Shown here piece after piece: positions 56,490 through 64,000 of a DNA stretch of 64,000 bases (its first letter is position 1; every line of letters starts with the position of its first letter). Source of the stretch: Neopestalotiopsis rosae (Eukaryota; Ascomycota; Sordariomycetes; Amphisphaeriales; Sporocadaceae); contig JALGAS010000001.1 in the NCBI GenBank assembly GCA_023078685.1, positions 3,162,001 to 3,226,000 of the forward strand, written 5' to 3'. The notes beneath the pieces are model-generated. The model ran no database searches, had not been told where the DNA came from, and saw only the letters and a list, made by a program, of their open reading frames with translations. A program made the translations under genes and the position numbers.

Positions 56490-57539
56490 ATGACAGCGAC
56501 GGAGGACAGCTCCAGGCCTCCGGTCAGGATCTCAAAGGTCACTGATCGGTACCTGCTCTTCGACATTGACGATATCATGTACCTCCGCCGGCACCACAAT
56601 ATCTGCTCGCCCTTTGTAGGAACCATGCCGCAAGCACCGTCGCAGAGCGTCTTCATGGGCCTGCCCATTGAGCTCATGGCCGAAGAGGCTATGGTGCTGG
56701 TGCGCAAAAAGGCCGCCTACGTAGTCGACGACGCCGTGTTTCACCCGTCGCGGCTGCAGCAGGCGTCTGCTGCTCCGACAGACCCCGCGCGCGCGGCATA
56801 TGCCCAAGCCATGAGGCAGGACGGTCTGGCGGCTGCCACGGCCGCACGTGAATACGCAGAGTTTAGAAAGGTACAGGGCCTCAACAAGGCCAAGGCCAAG
56901 GGTAAGAAAGCACAGAAGACCAAGGAAGAAGAACAAGCGCCAGTGGCTTCTGGTGATGCCGTCACCAGTTCCGAAGTGCAAGACAATGCTGCAGCAGCAG
57001 CAGAAGCAGCAACAGCTCCCGTAGACGAAGACTTGAACCTCTTTGATTCGTCGGATTCCAAAGTGACCAAGAAGCCCCAGAAAGCGGCGGCGGCGGCAGC
57101 GGCCGTGGCCATTGAGCCCTATGCCATCACGCCCGTCACCAGCGGCGCATTAATGAACCCCCCACCGGCCGAGGATACCGCGGCGCTCGTTGATTGCCCC
57201 CGCGGCTACCCCCTCTATGCTCACCTCCACGACCACGGCTACTACATGATGCCCGGTCTGCGCTTTGGCTGTGACTACAATGTCTACCCCGGTGACCCGC
57301 TGAGATACCACAGCCACTTTCAGGCGACGCACCATGGCTGGAATGATGAGATCAAGCTGCTGGATATCGTCGGTGGTGGAAGATTAGGCACCAACGTCAA
57401 AAAGGCCTACTTGATAGGCGGTGCATCTGTTGGCGAGGGCAAGTCTAATACAGAGGTTGTTGGTGGCCATGGAGTCAAGGCGAGCAGTGCCACTGGTCCT
57501 CCAGTCAGAGCGTTCAGCATTGAATGGGCTGCCATGTAA
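56490..57539 (+). CDS. SEN34: tRNA-splicing endonuclease subunit SEN34
   Basis: Catalytic subunit that cuts the 3' splice site of intron-containing pre-tRNAs. Single exon, 349 residues, MTATEDSSRPPVRISKVTDR at the start. The N-terminal domain (to about residue 80) includes CSPFVGTMPQAPSQSVFMGL and PIELMAEEAMVLVRKKAA. A charged, then Ala-rich low-complexity linker lies at about 125-205. The nuclease domain has YYMMPGLRFGCDYNVYPGDP, RYHSHF and GTNVKKAYLI. These supply the Tyr (in FGCDYNVYPGDP), His (RYHSHF) and Lys (NVKK) of the catalytic triad. The C terminus RAFSIEWAAM matches the family. It follows ELP4, so two tRNA maturation genes are adjacent. Confidence 0.96.
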   Translation: MTATEDSSRPPVRISKVTDRYLLFDIDDIMYLRRHHNICSPFVGTMPQAPSQSVFMGLPIELMAEEAMVLVRKKAAYVVDDAVFHPSRLQQASAAPTDPARAAYAQAMRQDGLAAATAAREYAEFRKVQGLNKAKAKGKKAQKTKEEEQAPVASGDAVTSSEVQDNAAAAAEAATAPVDEDLNLFDSSDSKVTKKPQKAAAAAAAVAIEPYAITPVTSGALMNPPPAEDTAALVDCPRGYPLYAHLHDHGYYMMPGLRFGCDYNVYPGDPLRYHSHFQATHHGWNDEIKLLDIVGGGRLGTNVKKAYLIGGASVGEGKSNTEVVGGHGVKASSATGPPVRAFSIEWAAM

Positions 57540-57911
57540 TAGCATTTGCTACTGTAGATAAAGTCATAATCGGAACCACTTCCCAAGAAACAACTAGAAG
57601 TTTCTCCTTGGCATTCTTTAATCGGGATTGAGTGTTGATTCTTGGCGTCTCCCCAAAACAAAAAGAATTGATTCAGACGCGAAATATGATATGTACCGAA
57701 GGGCATTCGTCTATCAGGACTGCCTTGTCCGTCCAACACGACGACTTGATTGACCAAATTGACCAAAAGCTTTCCCACGCTGTGTTGTGTATAAAAATCT
57801 CAAAACCAAAACGTCCCAACTCCTTAACAATGATAGAGCACCTGCGACCATTGGACAGCTTGTGCCAAACAAAATAAAGTACTCCATGATACATTCCTCC
57901 GATTGCTCTCG
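57540..57911. other. Convergent intergenic region
   Basis: 372 bp between the 3' ends of SEN34 and the Asi-type gene. Only terminator-type AT-rich sequence is seen. Confidence 0.5.
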
Positions 57912-60818
57912 TCAAGGTACGTAGATTCTCGAGAAACTAATCACCTCACGGCGACAACATACACATTTGTCAAAATTGTTCATAGCAAGTGTAACACGAC
58001 ACTCATCGCAGAGACTCAGACATCGACATGGCCAGACAATTACCGTTCGAGGCGAGCTGTGACAGACAACGCACTGCGGACCACTGTCGCCGCCATTCTC
58101 GTCAAGGCCAGCCCAAGAACCCGTGTTCTCCTGGCCGCCGTTGTCGATCTCGAATGAGGATGGTCTTCGACGAGGCGCTTCACGACGAGAGATGATCAGC
58201 TGTTCGAGGAGCTCAGCCTCTTCCTCGGGGGTCATTCTACGGCTTCGGTCTCGGCCAGCTGGTACCGATGTGGTCAGGAGACGAGTCCGCTGTGCAGCCT
58301 GCTGACGAGCGTATGCAGAGCGCGTCATGATGCGGTCACTGGTTAGATGTGCAGCTAGTGCCTGGGCTTCTTGCCGCTCATCCGCTGTCATGGGGTTCAG
58401 CAAGCGAGCAAGATTGCTCATCGTCATACTAGCCTCAGATGGCGTCGGCTCTCTTGTGAAACGCGACTGTTGCGTGGGTGTACGCTGACCATCGTCGAGA
58501 TCGTCTTCCTCGTCTTCCCAAGGATACTGATCGCGAGTGTTGAAGCCTACATCACTGCTGCTTGCAACGCTGTCAATCTGGCTGGTCGTATCCCAATCAT
58601 CTGCGTCCGACTCGGGCTCCCAAGCACCACTTGTGTCGGCACTTCCCCACAGAGCGCCATGTTTCCATGACTGATACAGCCGCTTGTCAATATCTGCCCA
58701 TGAGATATTAGCTGTCTCGGGGGTATGCCGAAGCCGCATCATCATTTCGGACTCGACATCAGCATCCTCGTCGTTAAAGAGCGTGTCCTGAGCGCGTTGT
58801 CTGCTCGAACTAGCCTCTTCGGTATTTCTTGTCTCAGCCTCCTCTTTCCTGGTCTTCTTAGGCCGGCGCGATAGCCATAGTAGGAAACGTGGCTGTGCCC
58901 TGATACCGATCCGCGCGAATGCTCTTAGCATCAACAACGACGACCAACGTAGAATTAATCGGTTGATGTTGATGATAAAGTCCATGGCGAGGATCCACCG
59001 TGAGCTTCGCTCGATGGCTCCAACGCCGTCTTTAGCACGCTTGTCTCCGGCCCTGGCCTTTGGGAGTTTCTGCGCAGCGCGCTCTCTTACGTACCCACTG
59101 GAAGCGTTGACTTGGTCATCCTTCACCGGGATCAGACCTATTGTTCCCGCCTGGTCATATCGAGAATCCCCCAGACTTGAACCAGTCCATTGCATACGGA
59201 ATTTTTCCAACTCCTTGAAGCGTTCTTCCTCCAGCCATGTTAGTTGCTTGACATTGACGCGGCGGTCCTCGTTCAGGTACACAGCTTCGCTGGCCATTGT
59301 TATCACACCAAAGCCGATCCTGAGTAGAGCAGTGTAGAAATCCATATCCCTGCTCACACGTATATCGGACAAAGATATGTTTGCTTGCATGTTTTCGTGA
59401 GCGGAGCGCAAGCGCTGATAGAAGTTGAGCTGTCGGACATTTTCCATTCCGTCAGGAGGAGAAAGTGCCGAAAGGACGAGCGCAATACCGTAAATGAGGG
59501 CACAAATGAAAATGCCAATAAAGACCATAACATGAGGGATGAACCCTATGATGCACACAGTTGGGAATCTAAAGAGACCCATGCTCGACGGGTCCTCCAG
59601 AGAGAAGTTGAAAGCCTCATACACAATACTGCTCATGAAACATAGAGCCCAAAATCCAGTATTCAAAAGTCGAAATCGCGACTGAAGGTTGAAAACACCC
59701 AAGAGATGGCTGGTCACATGGCTCATGGCCGAAAGGAAAGCTACCAGGAGGACCTCGGGTGGAGTATTGACACGCTTCATGATCATTGATCGCGAAATGG
59801 CGATGCTGGTGCCTGTTGACCCTGTAAGAGTGACGTTTGCAGTGCCGCCGCTGGAGAACAAGCCCCAGCCAAGCTGATTACTGACGGCAGCATCAGCCTC
59901 GGCGAAGGCCAGTGAGTGCTCGAAAAGCGTCATGCCCGTCTCAACGGCCACCGGTCGGCCTTGCACCGCACACGACACGGTTTCGAGAAAGTGGCTCAGA
60001 CAGAAAGTCCCAAAGAGTGGCCACAGTAATGATAGCGATCCTTGCAACTCGGCAGGGTAGACCTGGTCGTCATCCGGAACCATATTCACAGCTCGGCACG
60101 AGTCCAGATCGCTGGCGCCTAAGAGCAAGGTTGAACTGATCGTATGCAGATAGCCTCCAGGCTCTGTGAACATCAGGTCGGACGACTTGCTCGCGTTGCC
60201 CCAGCGCATCTCGGAAAACTCTGGTGCTGTTTGGCATTGTATCGACTGCAGCAGCCGCTGGGCCTGAAAGAGGAAGAGGACGAGCGGCAGAAAGCGGAGA
60301 AAGAGCCGAACGTGCCAGCCCAAGCGAAGTCTACGCCTGCTTGCAGCAAAGATATGTGTTCTATTTAGTATGATGGCCATGGCTACGCAGCAAAGTGCCC
60401 ACTTGCTGGTGGCATAACTGAAGACGCTTCCTAGACCCTTGGCCCCTTCCAAGCTCAGCCGAGACGCCATAGCTCCGGGGTCCTGGTCGACCAGTTCAGC
60501 AGCGGCTGCGGCGGCAACGGAAGCATCGGCGGCAACGTTGGCAGTGGTGCTCCCCGCGGCAGTGGTGAGAAACAAGTCGGAGCCGGTCGGGTCGGGAATT
60601 ACTCGCTGTCCAAAGCCATCCACGGTGTCTGCGTAAGACATGATGGACCCGAGCTTGGTCAGCATCCTAGGCCCGGCAAGAAAGAGGTCTTCGGCATATC
60701 GGGTAACGTTGACGGGTATTCTCAGATGTTGCAGCGTCCACTGCGTAAGGTTATGGAGCATGCTCGCGTTATCGAATGCCGTGGGCGCAGGCACAACGGC
60801 AGCCCCGGGAGATGCCAT
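57912..60818 (-). CDS. Asi-type multi-pass membrane RING ubiquitin ligase
   Basis: Probable inner nuclear membrane E3 ligase related to yeast Asi1/Asi3, which degrade misplaced membrane proteins and latent transcription factors. Single exon, 968 residues, from ATG 60818 (MASPGAAVVPAPTAFDNASM). Several hydrophobic helices are seen: ALCCVAMAIILNRTHIF, LRFLPLVLFLFQ, SLLWPLFGTFCLSHFLETVS, VLLVAFLSAMSHVTSHLLGV and CIIGFIPHVMVFIGIFICAL. A long acidic, Ser-rich segment (about 690-900) precedes the RING. The RING at 916-968 reads CVVCHSS..WPCRCLSLCDEC..DKCVCC: eight zinc ligands are all Cys, with Cys where His is usual. This all-Cys pattern and extreme C-terminal position fit the Asi family. Confidence 0.88.
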   Translation of the reverse strand: MASPGAAVVPAPTAFDNASMLHNLTQWTLQHLRIPVNVTRYAEDLFLAGPRMLTKLGSIMSYADTVDGFGQRVIPDPTGSDLFLTTAAGSTTANVAADASVAAAAAAELVDQDPGAMASRLSLEGAKGLGSVFSYATSKWALCCVAMAIILNRTHIFAASRRRLRLGWHVRLFLRFLPLVLFLFQAQRLLQSIQCQTAPEFSEMRWGNASKSSDLMFTEPGGYLHTISSTLLLGASDLDSCRAVNMVPDDDQVYPAELQGSLSLLWPLFGTFCLSHFLETVSCAVQGRPVAVETGMTLFEHSLAFAEADAAVSNQLGWGLFSSGGTANVTLTGSTGTSIAISRSMIMKRVNTPPEVLLVAFLSAMSHVTSHLLGVFNLQSRFRLLNTGFWALCFMSSIVYEAFNFSLEDPSSMGLFRFPTVCIIGFIPHVMVFIGIFICALIYGIALVLSALSPPDGMENVRQLNFYQRLRSAHENMQANISLSDIRVSRDMDFYTALLRIGFGVITMASEAVYLNEDRRVNVKQLTWLEEERFKELEKFRMQWTGSSLGDSRYDQAGTIGLIPVKDDQVNASSGYVRERAAQKLPKARAGDKRAKDGVGAIERSSRWILAMDFIININRLILRWSSLLMLRAFARIGIRAQPRFLLWLSRRPKKTRKEEAETRNTEEASSSRQRAQDTLFNDEDADVESEMMMRLRHTPETANISWADIDKRLYQSWKHGALWGSADTSGAWEPESDADDWDTTSQIDSVASSSDVGFNTRDQYPWEDEEDDLDDGQRTPTQQSRFTREPTPSEASMTMSNLARLLNPMTADERQEAQALAAHLTSDRIMTRSAYARQQAAQRTRLLTTSVPAGRDRSRRMTPEEEAELLEQLIISRREAPRRRPSSFEIDNGGQENTGSWAGLDENGGDSGPQCVVCHSSPRTVIVWPCRCLSLCDECRVTLAMNNFDKCVCCRREVISFSRIYVP

Positions 60819-62139
60819 GGTTCATTCGTGGTTGCCCGTACCCCGTGCCGGGAACGTTCGCTCACTCTTCAGCGACAAGATAAACGTCACTGGGGGGCTG
60901 AAGCAGGCGGTGGTCGGAGGGGGTTCTCGTCAGTTTGCTTATGCTTGTCGAAACCGGTACTGCATTTTCGATTCGATGTATTGCGCAGCACGATGCAACA
61001 CGGAGCGCATACACTCGCTTCAATGGAGGTGCAGGCGTAAGTAAACAAGCTATGTTGTTTGTGCCTGGATGGTGTTTTGGTTCGGGCGTTAGTTAGTGGG
61101 TACAGACAGTATCGAAGGATTCCGAGGGATGATGGAGGTTGCAACTTCGACAAAGCGGGCGCGGCGGGTTCAAGTTGGCTGAGATGAGATTACAATCACC
61201 GAGGAAAGCTCCATGCAGGTAAGCTTATTAGACAAACGCACCCACATACAATGAGTGATTGATTGATTGAGAGGGGAAATGGATTTGGGGTCCTTTCCTG
61301 CCTCGATTGATTGATCAAACTCCCCATAGGCACCAAGGCACCTGGGCAGGACGGACCATTGACCTGTTCGACATGTGCCTTGACTCTAGTCCGGAATGTC
61401 GGGTCGAGCTTGCTGCCCGCGGGCGCGTTTTATAACGCGTGTAATGCGCCATGGCATGCCACCGTTGGGCACTAATTTTAGGCACATGAGACCGCTAATT
61501 GATAACCAAGAGTGCTAGACTCTGTAATCCAGATTACTTGTAAACATTGCTGACCTCGATATGAGCTCTTGCAATTTGAGGTGCAGGATTATTGTATTGC
61601 TATCGCTTTATTCTATCATTACCTGACACATTTATTTGTTGAGGCTGTCTCGACATGATCCATGACAAAGAAGCATTCCTGCCGTAGGACAGAGAAAGCT
61701 GTGCACCGTAGAGGTCGAGCTATGGGAGAGAAATCTTATCGAGATTCCATCCATCGTGATTCGTTATTGCCTCGATTGCGGCCATCCTATTCTTCCATGA
61801 AGTAGACTTTCGCACATGTGGTTTGCGGACTCTGGATAAGCGGTCCAGAAATACACAACCGCATCTAGTCTTTGCAATATCACAGCTCTCTGACCTGGAC
61901 AGTGCTTGTAGGTAATTCATGCAACGACAGTTGGTCCTGTGAAGCCGAGGCAACAATTTCTCCTTGTGGCTATCAAGCAGATCCAATTAGTGTGGACGAA
62001 GGGCCTGCAATTGCTCGCGCAGGCCGTGAGGACGGTTGTGTCCTCCCGCCGTGAACTTCAGCCTTCGACCTCATGCGAATGGTGCTCGATTCAAAAGTGG
62101 TGCTTGTAGTCGTCATCTCCATCACAATGCCATGCAACA
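60819..62139. other. Intergenic region between Asi-type and MTR3 genes
   Basis: 1.3 kb. The left end is the promoter of the Asi-type gene; the right end is 3' of MTR3. A GATT repeat lies near 61,258-61,270. No coding sequence is supportable. Confidence 0.5.
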
Positions 62140-63076
62140 TCAGGTGGCTTCTTGTCCCTTCTTGACCGTTTCGCTCAGAGCTTGGACTATCACCCGGTTG
62201 GCGCTCCGGCTAGCCACCATGCTCCGTTCCAGCATTGTGTTGTAGACCATAAAATCGCCGCCTGGAAGTTGTCCTTTGAACCACAAATTCGTCACCTCAT
62301 CTCTTGAGGGTAGGTATGCCACACAGCAAGCAGCCATGATTTTTTGGTTCTCGGCCACGATAGGGTCCACAATGATACTTGGCACATCGCCGTCCTTTTG
62401 GGAGACCAAAGCTGCTACACCTCCAGCGACGGTATCCACGCAATCAATGCCGGCATCTGCGATTGCTGCCGAGGCAACGGTGATACAGCCGCTCAAAACA
62501 TTCATCATTTCCCAGTTTTCGTCGTCCTGGTTGTGAGGTGCGTCGCGGTCCTGGTCGCCCTCGACAATGGTAACAATGATGTCAACACCACTCTTTGGCC
62601 ATCGGTCTGCAATGATGGCACCGCGCAAGGCAGTCTCTAGATGTACGCCCAAGTCACGTTCGCTCGAGTCTCTCAGATATCCACGCCGTGTCCTGGTCGC
62701 AAACGGAGCGTACTTTACATGAGTAGTTAAGATGATGTGAGGCGAAAACGGTGCCGATCGAGGAAGGGCTCTCGGGCCGTGTACGGTACATGAGAGCTTG
62801 AGATTCGATTTGTAGGGATGACCAGGGCGGCTTTCAAGTTCGAGGTATGCTGACCCAGAGGCTGAGGGAGTGCTTCCAGTTTTCAAATCTGGCCAGAGGT
62901 GTCAGCAACGGTACCAAGAAGTTGGAAAGGACAGTGCCAGGAAAATGAATCCATCACGACTTACAGATCTTGCGGATGGAGTCGGACTCTTGGGGCCTCG
63001 GCCGGGAAGGTGCTTGGACAAATACTGGCGGCGTCGTAGTTCCGACAGGTCCATTAATCCTCCTACGATCAGCCAT
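62140..63076 (-). CDS. MTR3: Exosome complex component MTR3 (RNase PH fold)
   Basis: Structural ring subunit of the RNA exosome, needed for rRNA processing and RNA decay. Exon 1 (62965-63076) encodes MADRRRINGPVGTTTPP. A 76-bp intron (62889-62964) follows, and exon 2 from 62888 continues in frame as YLKTGSTPSASGSAYLELES. Y-LKTG..ASGSAYLE is the MTR3 opening. The RNase PH core includes RRGYLRDSSERDLGVHLETA, LSGCITVASAAIADAGIDCV and DPIVAENQKIMAACCVAYLP. Eukaryotic ring subunits of this fold are catalytically inactive. Length is 286 residues. The start is ATG 63076; upstream is a divergent unit running to the right edge. Confidence 0.9.
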
Positions 63077-63762
63077 GGTATTTGTTTGTGTGCTTGTTCA
63101 GGTGTTGCGACTTGAGAAAGCTAACTGCAGTGAAAACGGCCAAAAACTCACGTTTGCAGCATGTCACTTTTTCGAGAGCTCATCAAAAGAATTGCAGGGA
63201 TCAAGTGCTTGAAAAGCTGCCGCCCACCAAGCTACCTACGCGTGTACCCAGGTACCTCTCTACCCCACTACCTACTCGACAGCCCACCACGGAACCAATT
63301 ACGCACCGGCCACCGGCCACAATTGTCACCTACCTCCAAATCGATTTTTCTTGCTTGGAAATTTTTGAGCCTCTTCCTTTCTACCTTTACCAACAACATT
63401 CTACCTTCACAGGACCTCGAACACACGACTGTCGCCGCCTGCCCTGGGAACACACTGATTGCGCCATTCGTGACAAGTGCTCAAGAGGATTGATATTGAG
63501 CTCTTATTGATCTGACCAACAACTGCGCCCTCGCCAGATTGATTACAATCGTTGGTTGGGAGCAGTACTTGTCTCAGAAACTTGTCCCGTTTGGCTGTGG
63601 TTGCTGGTTCACCATTGATGGGTGGCACAGTCGTGCATGCAGAATTAATGGTAAGCGACATTGTTTATTTCTACTCGGATCATCGCCTTCTCCCTGTTCC
63701 CCCTCGCTGTTGATGATTTTTTATCCACAGTTCTTAGCGATATCCATGAGCGCAGAACAAAC
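63077..63762. other. Promoter region of MTR3 and 5' leader of the right-edge unit
   Basis: 0.7 kb. It contains CCTA/ACCTACC patches at 63,230-63,285 and the probable first exon of the right-edge unit, whose donor GTAAGC lies at 63,651. No coding start in frame with the downstream exon is found in this leader. Confidence 0.4.
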
Positions 63763-64000
63763 ATGCATCACCATCTGAAGCACACTTACAATCCCCTGTT
63801 ATTACTGACGATATGTCAATCGATCATTGCTAACTTCGGAAAAGATGATGATAGGCACTACAACCGGAACATGTACGACGTGTATGTGACAATGCTTGGT
63901 AAGTCAACTTTTCTCCACCATTACACCTGCAAAAAACGTTTTCGTGATGAAAAACTTTATTTTCAGTTCTGCTTCTGAAGCGCTGTGAAGATAACCCTAT
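63763..64000 (+). CDS. Partial spliced gene of unknown product running off the right edge
   Basis: Clear splice signals suggest a transcription unit: donor at 63,651, acceptor CACAG ending 63,730, donor GTAAGT at 63,899 and acceptor TTTTCAG ending 63,966. One frame of the 168-bp middle exon is fully open and contains ATG 63763 (MHHHLKHTYNPLLLL, then SIIANFGKDDDRHYNRNMYD and VYVTML). It joins in phase to VLLLKRCEDNP at the edge. I recognise no family and the composition is unremarkable. It could be a real gene with a short 5' leader intron, or a non-coding transcript. It is cut by the window end. Confidence 0.3.

Noticed and set aside
63700..63780. Possible C/D-box snoRNA (TGATGA about 60 nt before CTGA)
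   Set aside because: The C box lacks the leading purine, no terminal stem pairs, and it straddles an intron acceptor and an open exon.

Overview
This window looks like nuclear DNA of a filamentous ascomycete. Most genes carry short introns (about 55-110 bp) with GT..AG borders, intergenic regions are 0.3-7 kb, and the products are standard Pezizomycotina proteins. Protein style (2EXR protein, GBF-type Sec7 protein, Asi-type RING protein, HEI10-like RING protein) points to Sordariomycetes, probably Hypocreales. The genus is inference. I see no rRNA, no convincing tRNA, no CRISPR array and no intact transposon.

Left part (1-20 kb). A large Sec7-domain Arf activator (GEA/GBF1 type) and a Golgi mannosyltransferase (Anp1 type) lie on the minus strand. 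Both act in the early secretory pathway and Golgi. They are followed by a DHA-type MFS transporter (minus), a small Ser-rich orphan gene (plus), an orphan GC-rich gene (minus) and an FAD-dependent monooxygenase (minus), with long gene-free stretches between them. This is the more accessory-looking part.

Middle (20-45.6 kb). A single Zn2Cys6 transcription factor at 25.0-27.4 kb sits between about 5 kb of gene-free DNA downstream and 7 kb upstream. Next come ULA1 (NEDD8 E1 regulatory subunit) and, divergently, a six-exon RING protein resembling the meiotic crossover factor HEI10/CCNB1IP1, then an acidic orphan protein. A 4.9-kb gene-free interval with an AT-rich, possibly RIP-degraded stretch and nested inverted repeats precedes the next gene.

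Right part (45.6-64 kb). This is a dense housekeeping block: YND1-type Golgi apyrase, a 2EXR protein, Hikeshi/OPI10, a Tnr3-like Nudix hydrolase, RPB8, ELP4, SEN34, an Asi-type inner nuclear membrane RING ligase and exosome subunit MTR3. RPB8, ELP4, SEN34 and MTR3 all serve transcription or RNA processing and lie within 10 kb. RPB8/ELP4, Hikeshi/Nudix and ULA1/HEI10-like are divergent pairs. A spliced transcription unit of unknown product appears to run off the right edge.

Exon joins were worked out by eye from splice signals and reading-frame continuity. Most starts are the first in-frame ATG that keeps the conserved N terminus. No novel defence or catalytic system could be demonstrated. The most unusual items are the isolated transcription factor, the possible alternative N terminus of the Nudix protein, the nested inverted repeats at 40.86-40.91 kb, the paired ACGCGT boxes at the left edge and the orphan genes.
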